Shown here in pieces: positions 9,099 through 18,079 of a stretch of DNA of 64,000 nt. Each line of letters begins with the position of its first letter. Position 1 is the first letter of the stretch. Position numbers and translations under genes: made by a program. This DNA is from Paralysiella testudinis (GTDB lineage: Bacteria > Pseudomonadota > Gammaproteobacteria > Burkholderiales > Neisseriaceae), in assembly GCF_016894345.1 (NCBI RefSeq), contig NZ_CP069798.1:496001-560000 (forward strand). Direction: 5' to 3'. The notes beneath the pieces are model-generated. The model was not told where the DNA came from, did not search any database, and saw only the letters and a program-made list of their open reading frames with translations.

Positions 9099-9464
9099 CT
9101 AGCGGTAGATATCCACGATGCTTTTGGCTGCACGGCGGGCATCCAACAAAATCAGCCCCAACTTGGCGTTTTCATTGGCAGTTACCGCCAATACGGTATC
9201 GGCACCGGCCTGAATCAGCAAAATATAGCCATTGCGGCCTTTCACCATTACCTGCTCCAAATCACCACATTGCAATTCGCGCGCAGTGCGGTTGCCCAAT
9301 GCCAGCAGCGCTGCGGCCATGGCACCCACGCGATCCGAATCAACACCGCGCGGCAGCAATGCCGCTACCGGCAAACCGTCGGTGGAAATCACCGCAGAAG
9401 CCGTGATGTCGGCAGAAGAGCTGTTCAAGTCGCTCAGTACGGAAGTCAGTAATTGTTCATGCAT
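9099..9464 (-). CDS. Roadblock/LC7-domain protein
   Basis: A 121-residue single-domain Roadblock/LC7 protein, the fold of MglB and of Streptomyces CvnB. These act on or with small GTPases, MglB as GAP/GEF for MglA. Motifs typical of the fold are the central beta-strands AVISTDGLPVAALLP (about 23-37), the helix with RVGAMAAALLALGNRTA, and the strand VMVKGRNGYILLIQAGADTVLAVTA. It is the last of five minus-strand genes and is followed by a clear terminator. The GTPase partner is encoded two genes upstream, so a functional GTPase-Roadblock pair is likely. Confidence 0.85.
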   Translation of the reverse strand: MHEQLLTSVLSDLNSSSADITASAVISTDGLPVAALLPRGVDSDRVGAMAAALLALGNRTARELQCGDLEQVMVKGRNGYILLIQAGADTVLAVTANENAKLGLILLDARRAAKSIVDIYR

Positions 9465-9523
9465 TTTACAATCTCTCTGATTATGTTATTTTGATGGTTT
9501 TTATTGTGTTTAAATATAGAAAT

Positions 9524-10183
9524 TTAACGTTTAAGCCAGCTAATATCTTCACCGGTGAGTACATATAAGGAGCGCACCAAGGTAACAAATGCCTCACTGT
9601 TGAGCAGCGGCATGCCCGCAATCACCAAAATATATTTGATGTCGCCCACATACAGCGGGAAAAAACTCAGCTCGCTCTGCCCGCTCGGATCACAAATACC
9701 AATGGCGTTGTGGTAAATATTGAGGTTATTTTTCACCAACAGACTGTGCTTTTCCACCAAGCGGGTGGCCTCACTGGCCAGATTGGCTACTTCCTCTGCC
9801 GTTTCATGGTTAAAACCGATATTGGCAAAATAAAAGCCGTCTTGATCCACCAGTAAAGCTTTGTCATTGTCCGACAATTGACCCAAGATATCTTCAAAGC
9901 CTTCTGCGGTCACTTTTACCATCACCGAGCTAGGGTGGTCTTCACCATACAGAAATTCCAAACGCTGTAAGCGATACAGTAGGGTGAGCGCATCATGGCT
10001 GTCTTCGGCTTGCGCCCATTCAGTCAGCTTTTCAGTGGTAATCACATCATGCACATCAGCCTGCAACATATTGGCCAGCAAAATACGGCTGGCACTGTGC
10101 GCTGAGCTGGAAACCGCATAAAATGCTCCTGCCGGTGTTACTTTGGGATACAGATTATTTTGTAAAGTTAATGTTGATTCCAT
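9524..10183 (-). CDS. Unknown protein, probable winged-helix plus second Roadblock-like domain
   Basis: 219 residues, no family recognised with certainty. The N-terminal part (about 30-85; RILLANMLQADVHDVITTEK...LLYRLQRLEFLYG) reads like a helical or winged-helix segment. The C-terminal part (about 105-215) alternates strands and helices like a Roadblock domain (ALLVDQDGFYFANIGF, EEVANLASEATRLVEK, YILVIAGMPLLNSEAFVTLV). The ATG at 10183 has GGAGGGG ten bases upstream; a longer in-frame start would lie inside the GTPase gene. The coding sequence begins within ten bases of the GTPase stop, so translation is probably coupled. Domain assignment is by pattern only. Confidence 0.7.
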   Translation of the reverse strand: MESTLTLQNNLYPKVTPAGAFYAVSSSAHSASRILLANMLQADVHDVITTEKLTEWAQAEDSHDALTLLYRLQRLEFLYGEDHPSSVMVKVTAEGFEDILGQLSDNDKALLVDQDGFYFANIGFNHETAEEVANLASEATRLVEKHSLLVKNNLNIYHNAIGICDPSGQSELSFFPLYVGDIKYILVIAGMPLLNSEAFVTLVRSLYVLTGEDISWLKR

Positions 10184-10190
10184 AAGTTGC

Positions 10191-10727
10191 TTACCCCTCC
10201 AAACCAGGATCAATTGAGTACAGCATGGCCGTGACCAGCTGCTTCACATCATCCTCGTTGCGCGCGTCTACTTCAAAAACCGGCACATTCAAACCATGCT
10301 GTTCTAGATATTGCTGATACACATCCACACTGGGCTGATTGCGCAAATCCATTTTGGTGACACCCACCACCACTGGAGCATCTTGTAACAAATCACGAAA
10401 CGAGTCCAAAAAGAATTTCAAATCTTTCAGCGGATTAGCTCGCGTATTATCAAGCAGCAAAATCAATCCCATGCTGCCTTTACTCAGAATACCCCACATA
10501 AAATCGAAGCGCTCTTGTCCAGGAGTGCCATACAAGTGCACTTTGGTATTTTCGTCCAGACGAATCACGCCGTAATCCATTGCTACGGTGGTATAGCCTT
10601 TGCGCACCGAAGTCATGTCTGAGGCGCTGGCATCGGTTTGCACCGGCGGGTCATCTGAAAGAGCAGCAATGGCCGTGGTTTTGCCTACACCCACAGGACC
10701 GGTAAAGATAATTTTATTTTCAATCAT
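10191..10727 (-). CDS. Ras-like small GTPase, conservon (CvnD/COG2229) type
   Basis: A 178-residue P-loop GTPase. It has Walker A GPVGVGKTT (residues 10-18), a switch region TTVAMDYG, the G3 motif as GTPGQERF (67-74, instead of DxxG as in MglA/Cvn-type GTPases) and the base-recognition motif TKMD (124-127). The TTVAMD(F/Y)G...GTPGQ(E/H)RF run is characteristic of the fourth gene (cvnD) of Streptomyces conservons and of COG2229. It sits between the pseudo-receiver gene and the probable Roadblock-like gene. It is likely a nucleotide switch regulating a membrane-linked process. Its target is not identifiable from sequence. Confidence 0.88.
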   Translation of the reverse strand: MIENKIIFTGPVGVGKTTAIAALSDDPPVQTDASASDMTSVRKGYTTVAMDYGVIRLDENTKVHLYGTPGQERFDFMWGILSKGSMGLILLLDNTRANPLKDLKFFLDSFRDLLQDAPVVVGVTKMDLRNQPSVDVYQQYLEQHGLNVPVFEVDARNEDDVKQLVTAMLYSIDPGLEG

Positions 10728-10744
10728 AATATTGTTTTCCTAAA

Positions 10745-11896
10745 TTATTTACCGCGCAGCCGGCTCATCAGCCGCTGTAATACACCACGGGGTTGCTTGG
10801 CCGGTTCATCATCACTTGCTGCTGGCGTGGCCGTGGCCGTTTCAACTTTGGGTGCTGCCCGGCTCAGTACGGTTTCGATTTCACGCTGTTGTTTTTTAGG
10901 CTCAAAGGCAGGCTGCTCAACCTGTAAATAGCCGGTGGCATAGGTTGCAGCAATGAAATTCAAAATGTCTTTCATGTCAACCGAAAGCAGCTTGTACAAC
11001 ATAGACAGGCTTACCGGCGTTTTAATCAAAAAGGCGGATAGCCGCATGGCATCGGGCAAAAATGCCATGCGTGTCATATTAGGCCATGATTTCAGCTTCA
11101 ATACGCTGTCTGGGGTCACCGGCTCAATCAGTCTGCCTTGCGCTGTCCAAATCGCCAATTGCCAAATAAAGGCCATGGTTTTGATTTTGGCTTTCTCATG
11201 CAGCCCGGAGTTGGCCGGCACCGCTTTGGTTTCCAATGTCAGCGCGGGTTGCAGGCACAATTCTTCAATCCGCTCAGGGTCTGCGGCCAGCAGTATTTTT
11301 TCCATGGCGGGAAAAATCACCAATACGGGTTTGCCATCCACCATTATGGCAGTATCGGTATTTTCTGCTGCCAAGCGGCGCACCAAACCCAATAAAGTAG
11401 CATCGGTGCTGAAACTGCGGATAGAAACCGACTCTTGGCGTTGGTGCTCATGGCCCGCATCCGGTACATCATTTCTGTGTTTGTCTTCATTGCCCGCAGC
11501 AGTATGGCGCACTGGATTGGCGGTAGCTGCCGGCTCGGCCATGCCGGCCACCCACATGCCGTTACCTTGCAGCAGATTGCGCAAATTGGCAAACAAGCTA
11601 TCGAATTTAATTGGCTTGGCCAAATAAGGAGCGGTAAATGACGGCGGTTTGGTGGCGAAATATACCACACGGGCATTGGCAAACTTCTGCTTGGCGCTAC
11701 GCCATTGCTCTTGCCCATCGCCAGCATCACCATCAACCAAAACCAACTCTGGCGCAATGCCGTCACCTTCGCGTATCAGTTGGTAATTGGTGGTATTGTG
11801 CATTTTAAATGCCATGCGGAAAATGGCAAACTGACGCTCGTCCAAGTTCGGCAACAAGACATGTACGGTTTTAACGGTAGGGATATTATGGTTCAT
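10745..11896 (-). CDS. Degenerate receiver-like and winged-helix-like protein
   Basis: 383 residues. The first 115 resemble a receiver fold (strands VHVLLPNLD, ELVLVDGDAGD, RVVYFATKP and a final YLAKPIKFDSLFANLRNLL that echoes the KP motif), but the acidic pocket does not read as a normal phosphorylation site. The C-terminal half contains a helical segment (SMLYKLLSVDMKDILNFIAATYATGYLQV) like a PATAN or winged-helix module, and the protein ends in a basic tail (VLQRLMSRLRGK). I chose the ATG at 11896 because it overlaps the upstream stop codon as TAATG, a sign of translational coupling. It is probably a signalling scaffold for the GTPase encoded next. The function is inferred from gene order. 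Confidence 0.7.
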   Translation of the reverse strand: MNHNIPTVKTVHVLLPNLDERQFAIFRMAFKMHNTTNYQLIREGDGIAPELVLVDGDAGDGQEQWRSAKQKFANARVVYFATKPPSFTAPYLAKPIKFDSLFANLRNLLQGNGMWVAGMAEPAATANPVRHTAAGNEDKHRNDVPDAGHEHQRQESVSIRSFSTDATLLGLVRRLAAENTDTAIMVDGKPVLVIFPAMEKILLAADPERIEELCLQPALTLETKAVPANSGLHEKAKIKTMAFIWQLAIWTAQGRLIEPVTPDSVLKLKSWPNMTRMAFLPDAMRLSAFLIKTPVSLSMLYKLLSVDMKDILNFIAATYATGYLQVEQPAFEPKKQQREIETVLSRAAPKVETATATPAASDDEPAKQPRGVLQRLMSRLRGK

Positions 11897-13374
11897 TAGT
11901 GCTGCACTCCACCATGATGAATACGTTGCAACAACTGGCTCATCGCCAGCACCACTTCTTCTGGCGGAGTTTTTACCGTATCTCGAATTTGATGTAACAT
12001 TTTTTCCAGGCGCGGCCAATCTTCGGCTCGTTCATATAAATCAAACAACGCAATATAAAGCTGCGATTCTTGCGGATGTTCCAAAATGGATGTTTCCAGC
12101 AACTCCATGGAATGCTCCAATTGGCCGTAAGTCAATAACGATTCAGCATCGCGCAAAATACGCTCGGTCGGGGTTTCTGCCACAGAATCTTGGTTAGCCA
12201 CGCTGTCTACCAAAGCACGGCGTTTGGCTTTGATGGCGCTGCTGCCCCGGGTAATATAACCCTGAGAAAGGCCGATTTCACGCAAGCGCTGCTCGGAAGG
12301 GTTGGCGGCCAACTCATCAAACATGGAATGGCTGCCTAAGTTATACCCCCAGCCCAGCATACGCTCTTTTACACGGCCCCCATATTGCCCCAAACTGTAA
12401 TAAAGACGCCAGAGATGCTGTGCAAAAACAGTTAACTTATTATTGCGGTAGTCCAAGCTCAAGGCATCAATAATCAGGCTGGCCGGTTTTTCCGACTGGC
12501 GGATGGCTTTATTCAAGGTGCGTATGGCCGCATCATACACCAGCTGATCTTTAAGCAAACGGTAGCCATATTCGGCTTTGGTCATGCCCAGCAATACATC
12601 GCGCTCATCTTGGTTAATCTGCCAGCTCCCGACATCACCATGCACCAATAAATGGCGCTGAACATCGGCGGCAGGTTTATTTTTACCCACATCAGCAACC
12701 GCCGCCTTAGCCGCTGCCATCGGTTTGCCATGAGCGGCACCACCACTGATTTCATCCCGATCCAGACCCAGCTCTTGGGCTGCTTCTTTAACACCCCAAC
12801 CCAGCAGCTCTTCTGCCAATACCCGTAAGCCCAAATGGTTGTTTTCAACCACCAAGCCGTCTTTAATCAACTGCTCGGCATCACTTTTATCCAAAGCATC
12901 ACGGTATTGGGTAATAACGTCGGCCAACGCATCCATTTGCTTGGCCTGCAGCCACAGGGTTGCCAGCTCGGTAACCAACGGTTTGGTGGCAGCAAGGCTT
13001 AATTTGTTGTTTTTGAGATACAGTGCCAAAGATTCTGCGGCTTTTTGGTGATAGCCAAACTGCTTATATACTTTGTACTCAGTGAGTGCATCCACAGATT
13101 CAACCGAAACGGTGGCACTTTCCGACGCCACATCCCAAGCGGCCTCATCGGCTATTTCGGCTTGCTGTGCCGCACTTGTTGTTGTCTCAATTTGTTGAGG
13201 TTCAGCCTGTGGCGGCTGTGATTTTGGTGCGGCAGCCTTACGCCCCCCTTTTTTAGCGGGTGCCTTTTTAGACTGAGCTTTGGGGGATTGCTGCGCTTGC
13301 TTTTGCCGCTTGTTGACCACAAATAACACCGCCAACAAGCCCAGCAATAAAGGGATTAAAAGATATGTATTCAT
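11896..13374 (-). CDS. Membrane-anchored TPR/FimV-like protein
   Basis: 492 residues, first gene of the GTPase operon. It starts with one membrane segment (residues 3-20), then a long Lys/Ala/Pro/Gln-rich linker (to about 80) and a helical body. Near the C-terminus there is a TPR-like run (ILRDAESLLTYGQLEHSMEL and LYIALFDLYERAEDWPRLEK) closely resembling the FimV C-terminal cap, the protein that positions type IV pilus and polar factors in Pseudomonas. It could tether the GTPase module to the inner membrane. Neisseria has another FimV homologue (TspA), and I cannot tell from this window whether this one replaces or adds to it. Confidence 0.75.
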   Translation of the reverse strand: MNTYLLIPLLLGLLAVLFVVNKRQKQAQQSPKAQSKKAPAKKGGRKAAAPKSQPPQAEPQQIETTTSAAQQAEIADEAAWDVASESATVSVESVDALTEYKVYKQFGYHQKAAESLALYLKNNKLSLAATKPLVTELATLWLQAKQMDALADVITQYRDALDKSDAEQLIKDGLVVENNHLGLRVLAEELLGWGVKEAAQELGLDRDEISGGAAHGKPMAAAKAAVADVGKNKPAADVQRHLLVHGDVGSWQINQDERDVLLGMTKAEYGYRLLKDQLVYDAAIRTLNKAIRQSEKPASLIIDALSLDYRNNKLTVFAQHLWRLYYSLGQYGGRVKERMLGWGYNLGSHSMFDELAANPSEQRLREIGLSQGYITRGSSAIKAKRRALVDSVANQDSVAETPTERILRDAESLLTYGQLEHSMELLETSILEHPQESQLYIALFDLYERAEDWPRLEKMLHQIRDTVKTPPEEVVLAMSQLLQRIHHGGVQH

Positions 13375-13499
13375 TTTTCACCCTCAACAAACGAACAATG
13401 GGCGCAAAAAATCATTTTGAGACCTTGATTATTCATCATCATGTATTTGAATTCTAAAAATATCTGTCTGGGCGAAAGCAGTAATCACCCATTTAAACA

Positions 13500-14816
13500 T
13501 CAGCGCACTTCAGGCAGCATACCATTGGGCAACAACTGCCATACATAGCCAGGATGCTTCATTTTACCAGCCACGGCGCCCGCTTCGTCACCATAGCCCC
13601 AAAAATAATCCACCCGCACCGCACCATTAATGGCACTGCCAGTGTCTTGCGCCATCAGCAGGCGGTTCAAGCCGTGGCCGCTGGCCGGATGGGTGGTGGC
13701 CACAAACAGGGGCGCACCCAACGTAATGTAATGGCGGTCTATCGCGGCCGAATAGCCGCCGCTCAAAGGCACACCCAAGGCGCCGATAGGGCCGCTGTCA
13801 TTACCCGGAAGCTGCCTGAAAAAAACATAGCTGGGGTTTTGTCCCAACACTTCCGCCATTTTTTGCGGGTTTTGTTGCAACCAGCCCTTAATGCCTTGCA
13901 TGCTGGTTTGCCCTAAGGGCAAATAACCTTTATTGGCCATATAGCGGCCAATCGAAACATAGGGCTGGTCGTTTTTATCGGCAAAGCCCAAGCGCACATA
14001 CTGGCCTTCGGGTGTTCTCAAGCGCCCGGAGCCTTGCACTTGCAGGAAAAACAGCTCCACCGGGTCATCCGCATAGCCCAATATGGGCGCCTTGCCATTC
14101 AGTGCGCCGGCATTGATTTCGGCTCGGGTATGGTAGGGCACAAACGCACTGCCCGACACCCGCCCTTTCAATGCGGTGGTTTTGGCATTCAGGGGGAAAT
14201 CCGCCAATCGTGCTGTGTAAGCACCATCTGCCGCAATCACCCCTTGATTGGCACTGGTGATGCGCACCCGTACCGTACCGTTTTGTCTGGCGTCAACCGA
14301 CAACGGCACCACCACAAAATCATTGGGAACACCGTAAATCGGGAATTTCGCCCGCCGATCTGCGCGGACATCACCCGACAATGCAGGCTCGTAATAACCG
14401 GTTACCGTGCCGGCCAATTGCCCGTTTTGGCTCACCTGCCACGGGGTGAAATAGCGCTCAAAAAAGGTTTTTGCCAGCGGGCTGTTATCCGGCAGCGCTT
14501 GCGCTTGGCGACACACACTTTGCCACGCGGGCTGCGCTTGCAAGCGTGTGCAGCTTTGCTTAAACGATGCCAAGCTGCGGCCAAACACTTGCTGCGGCCA
14601 TTGTGGCAGGCTGCTGTACGCTGCGGTTTGATAACGCACACCGCCTTTGCCTGCATCATGTACATAGCCCAAAGGCATCGCCTGCCCCGGAGTTTCAGTT
14701 AGCGTAACCGGGCTTACCGTGGTGGGCACGCTGGGCGCACGCGAACCGCACGCCGCCAACGCCACCGTAGCCAATACCGCCGACCATCGCCATACCTGCC
14801 TGGAAATCATCACCAT
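13500..14816 (-). CDS. mltA: Membrane-bound lytic murein transglycosylase A
   Basis: Outer-membrane lipoprotein that cleaves peptidoglycan glycan strands to 1,6-anhydro ends. The signal peptide ends in the lipobox LAAC. The MltA domain is visible in the middle (GYYEPALSGDV; PYHTRAEINAG) and the C-terminal 3D domain carries the catalytic region LLMAQDTGSAINGAVRVDYFWGYGDEA. The start is uncertain: the ATG at 14816 (or the one two codons later) gives a normal 20-22 residue lipoprotein signal, while an in-frame GTG/ATG up to 14870 would add 18 residues. No clear ribosome-binding site separates them. It is divergent from mutS. Confidence 0.92.
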   Translation of the reverse strand: MVMISRQVWRWSAVLATVALAACGSRAPSVPTTVSPVTLTETPGQAMPLGYVHDAGKGGVRYQTAAYSSLPQWPQQVFGRSLASFKQSCTRLQAQPAWQSVCRQAQALPDNSPLAKTFFERYFTPWQVSQNGQLAGTVTGYYEPALSGDVRADRRAKFPIYGVPNDFVVVPLSVDARQNGTVRVRITSANQGVIAADGAYTARLADFPLNAKTTALKGRVSGSAFVPYHTRAEINAGALNGKAPILGYADDPVELFFLQVQGSGRLRTPEGQYVRLGFADKNDQPYVSIGRYMANKGYLPLGQTSMQGIKGWLQQNPQKMAEVLGQNPSYVFFRQLPGNDSGPIGALGVPLSGGYSAAIDRHYITLGAPLFVATTHPASGHGLNRLLMAQDTGSAINGAVRVDYFWGYGDEAGAVAGKMKHPGYVWQLLPNGMLPEVR

Positions 14817-15150
14817 GCGCTGTTCATTCACTTGTTGGGTTGAATTCATAAAGCGCGTTTTTACCACCATTCACCAGCTTACAGCAAGGATTAGGCCAAA
14901 AAACAGCCACATCGGCCAAAATTAACCGAATTCACCCCTCGCTGGCAATCTTTATTTTCACAATATTTAACTTTATACAACAAAATTTGTTTTATGTGGG
15001 TCTTTAATCGACAGCCCAACCGTTATGACAGCCATTCAGCCAAACAGGGTTCGCACCGCCGTGGTTGGTAGATTGTCTGCAGCGGTTCGGCAAAACCGCT
15101 TATCTTGGTTACAATAGCGCTTTCGCCCGCTAACCAAACCATACACACCC
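14817..15150. promoter_or_regulatory. Divergent promoter region mltA/mutS
   Basis: No gene. It contains the perfect palindrome AACAAAATTTGTT (14979-14991) in an AT-rich stretch and a GCGGTT...AACCGC hairpin near 15079-15096. It presumably carries both promoters. The spacing allows no firm -35/-10 assignment. Confidence 0.35.
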
Positions 15151-17733
15151 ATGAGCAACAAACCCGCCCTAACGCCAATGATGGCGCAATATCTGGCCAT
15201 CAAGGCCGAACACCAAGACAAACTGGTGTTTTACCGCATGGGCGATTTTTACGAATTGTTTTTGGATGATGCGGTTCAGGCAGCCCGTTTGCTCGATATC
15301 ACCCTCACCACACGCGGTCAAATCGATGGCGAGCCGATTAAAATGGCCGGCGTGCCCCACCACGCGGCCGAGCAGTATTTGGCCAAGCTGGTTAAGCTCG
15401 GTTGCAGCGTGGCCATTTGCGAACAAGTGGGCGAAGTCACCGGCAAAGGGCCGGTGGAGCGCAAAGTGGTGCGCATCGTCACCCCCGGTACACTCACCGA
15501 TCACGCCTTACTTGAAGACAAAGAAACCAACCGCATTGCCGCGCTTTATCCGCTCAAAAAACAGCTGGGGCTGGCGTGGCTGTCGCTGCAAAGCGGCGAA
15601 TTCAAAACCAAGCTCATCGACATCGCCGCCTTGCCGCACGAATTGGCACGGCTTCAGGCAGCCGAATTGCTGCTGCCGGATCACCCATCCGCCGCGGTAC
15701 TTTCACTCAGCGGCGGCAACATCACCCGCTTAAATCACTGGCAATTTGCCGCCGATGCCGCCACCACGCTGATACAGCGCTATTTCGGCAGCCAAGATTT
15801 GCGCGCGTTTGGCCTCACCCCGGGCGAGCACGATGCTGCCATTGGCGCCGCCGGTGCACTGCTCAATTACGTGCAGCAAACGCAAACGCAATTGCCGCAA
15901 CATCTGGACAGCCTCACGCTGGAAACCGAGCAGCAATACATCGGCATGGATGCGGCCACCCGCCGCAATCTGGAGCTCACCCAAACCTTGGGCGGACAAA
16001 AATCGCCCACGCTGTTTTCAGTGCTCGACCATTGCCAAACCCATATGGGCAGCCGCTTACTGGCCTTGTGGCTACACCATCCGCTGCGGCAAAAAGCCCA
16101 AATCCAGGCACGCCAACAAGCCGTATCGGCGCTCACCGAACACACCACCGCCGTACAAAATTTGCTGGCTGAAGTGGCCGACATCGAACGCATTGCCGCG
16201 CGCATTGCTGTGGGCAGCGCCCGCCCGCGTGATTTGTCGGCACTGCGCGACAGCTTGGCCTTATTGGCCGCCTTCAGGCTGCCTGAAACCGCCCGACAAA
16301 GCAGCTTAGTGGCCACCTTGCTAGACTGTTTTCCACAAGGGCAGGCCGTTGCCGCATTATTGCAAGCGGCCATTTTGCCCGAGCCCGCAGTGTGGCTGCG
16401 CGACGGCGGCGTGATTAACCACGGCCATCATGCGCCGTTGGACGAGCTGCGCCATATTCAAAATCACGGTGATGAATTCTTGCTCGCACTGGAAGCACGC
16501 GAACGCGAACGTACCGGCTTGTCTACCCTGAAAGTGGAATTCAACCGCGTACACGGCTTTTATATCGAGCTCTCCAAAGCCCAGTCTGAGCACGCTCCCG
16601 CCGATTACCAGCGCCGCCAAACCTTAAAAAATGTTGAGCGCTACATCACCCCTGAGCTAAAAACCTTTGAAGACAAAGTGCTCGGCGCGCAAGAACAAGC
16701 GTTGGCGCTGGAGAAAAAACTGTACGATGCCTTGTTGGCACAATTACAGGCGCAGCTGCCCTTATTGCAACAGTGCGCCAAAGCCGCCGCCAGCCTCGAC
16801 GTGCTCACCTGCTTGGCCGCCAACACCCGCCACGGCAGCCATTGCCTGCCCCAATTTGTTGACTACCCCTGCATCGACATCGACCAAGGCCGCCATCCGG
16901 TGGTGGCCGCACAAGTGCGCCAGTTCACCCCCAACAGCACCCGCTTAGACGACAAACGGCGGCTGATGCTGCTCACCGGCCCCAATATGGGCGGCAAATC
17001 CACCTATATGCGCCAAGCCGCCCTGATTGTGCTGCTGGCACACATCGGCGCACCCGTGCCTGCCGTCGCCTGCACCTTGGGGCCGATTGACCAGATTTTT
17101 ACCCGCATTGGCGCTTCGGATGATTTGGCCGGCAACCGCTCCACTTTTATGGTGGAAATGTCGGAAACCGCCTACATTCTGCACCATGCCGGGCCGCAAT
17201 CGCTGGTGCTGATGGACGAAGTAGGCCGCGGCACCGCCACTTTCGATGGTCTGGCGCTGGCGCAAGCCATTGCCGAACACCTGCTGCAAAAAAACAAAAG
17301 CTTCACCCTGTTTGCTACCCATTATTTCGAGCTGACGCGGCTGCCGGAACAACACCCCGCCGCCATCAATATGCACCTATCCGCATTGGAGCAAGGCCAA
17401 GATATTGTATTTTTGCACCACATTGAGCCCGGCCCCGCTAGCAAAAGCTATGGCATTGCCGTAGCCAAACTGGCCGGATTGCCCGCCCGCGCACTCAACA
17501 GCGCCCACAAACACCTACTGGTACTGGAACAACAGGCCGATGCCAATCGGCGGCAACTGGATATTTTTCAGGCAGCCGCAGGCGATCAAGCCGCCCCCGA
17601 TGCCAACCCCACCTTTCCGCCTGATTTGGCTGATTTGCTCAACCAAATCAACCCCGACGAATCCACTCCGCGCCAAGCCATGGAACAGCTCTACATCCTG
17701 CAACAATGGTGGGCACAACATCAGCGAAAATAA
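15151..17733 (+). CDS. mutS: DNA mismatch repair protein MutS
   Basis: ATPase that recognises mismatches and small loops and starts methyl-independent or MutL-dependent repair. 860 residues, normal for MutS1. The mismatch-reading motif (F-Y-E in MGDFYELF, about residues 31-38) is near the N-terminus. The lever/clamp region is central, followed by the ATPase domain with Walker [10 protein letters not shown] (about residue 610 on) and Walker [12 protein letters not shown]. The C-terminal dimerisation helix is present. It carries internal uptake sequences. The stop is followed by the initiator tRNA gene. Confidence 0.97.
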   Translation: MSNKPALTPMMAQYLAIKAEHQDKLVFYRMGDFYELFLDDAVQAARLLDITLTTRGQIDGEPIKMAGVPHHAAEQYLAKLVKLGCSVAICEQVGEVTGKGPVERKVVRIVTPGTLTDHALLEDKETNRIAALYPLKKQLGLAWLSLQSGEFKTKLIDIAALPHELARLQAAELLLPDHPSAAVLSLSGGNITRLNHWQFAADAATTLIQRYFGSQDLRAFGLTPGEHDAAIGAAGALLNYVQQTQTQLPQHLDSLTLETEQQYIGMDAATRRNLELTQTLGGQKSPTLFSVLDHCQTHMGSRLLALWLHHPLRQKAQIQARQQAVSALTEHTTAVQNLLAEVADIERIAARIAVGSARPRDLSALRDSLALLAAFRLPETARQSSLVATLLDCFPQGQAVAALLQAAILPEPAVWLRDGGVINHGHHAPLDELRHIQNHGDEFLLALEARERERTGLSTLKVEFNRVHGFYIELSKAQSEHAPADYQRRQTLKNVERYITPELKTFEDKVLGAQEQALALEKKLYDALLAQLQAQLPLLQQCAKAAASLDVLTCLAANTRHGSHCLPQFVDYPCIDIDQGRHPVVAAQVRQFTPNSTRLDDKRRLMLLTGPNMGGKSTYMRQAALIVLLAHIGAPVPAVACTLGPIDQIFTRIGASDDLAGNRSTFMVEMSETAYILHHAGPQSLVLMDEVGRGTATFDGLALAQAIAEHLLQKNKSFTLFATHYFELTRLPEQHPAAINMHLSALEQGQDIVFLHHIEPGPASKSYGIAVAKLAGLPARALNSAHKHLLVLEQQADANRRQLDIFQAAAGDQAAPDANPTFPPDLADLLNQINPDESTPRQAMEQLYILQQWWAQHQRK

Positions 17734-17762
17734 GGCTGCCTGAAAACAAATTACACAAATCC

Positions 17763-17791
17763 TTGACAAGCACGTGCAAGGTGCGTATAGT
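17763..17791 (+). promoter_or_regulatory. Promoter of initiator tRNA
   Basis: TTGACA (17763-17768) and TATAGT (17786-17791) are spaced by 17 bases, a near-consensus sigma-70 promoter ending 14 bases before the tRNA. Confidence 0.8.
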
Positions 17792-17805
17792 CCACATTCT
17801 TCAGA

Positions 17806-17882
<77 letters not shown>

Positions 17883-17884
17883 CT

Positions 17885-17910
17885 TACCCCTTTTCAGGGG
17901 TATTTTTTTT
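17885..17910 (+). terminator. Terminator directly after tRNA-fMet
   Basis: TACCCC-TTTTCA-GGGGTA is followed by a run of T. It lies just inside the element, so the tRNA keeps a terminator after the insertion. Confidence 0.75.
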
Positions 17911-17915
17911 GTCTC

Positions 17916-18008
17916 ACGCCGTGCAACGCCGTGAACCAAACGCCCAACAGGCAAGGCTTTGCGCCTGATTCTGCCTTTCTCTATTGTCTAACGCCGTGCA
18001 ATCCCGTG
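17916..18008. repeat. Direct repeats ACGCCGTGCAACGCCGTG near the left end
   Basis: ACGCCGTGCAACGCCGTG (17916-17933) recurs as ACGCCGTGCAATCCCGTG (17991-18008), 16 of 18 identical, between tRNA and integrase. They share the core TGCAACGC with two copies upstream of the alpA-like gene. They are probably integrase or excisionase binding sites. Confidence 0.55.
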
Positions 18009-18025
18009 TTATTGAATCAACCAAT

Positions 18026-18077
18026 AATTGGGGGTATATTTGGGGACACTGCACGATACCCCCTAAAAAAGTACCCC
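18026..18077. repeat. Left GGGGGTA-type repeats (candidate integrase arm sites)
   Basis: AATTGGGGGTATATTTGGGG (18026-18045) matches the right-end sequence at 26688-26707 in 19 of 20 bases. Two further copies of the core are inverted at about 18055-18077 (TACCCCC). Confidence 0.6.
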
Positions 18078-18079
18078 CA

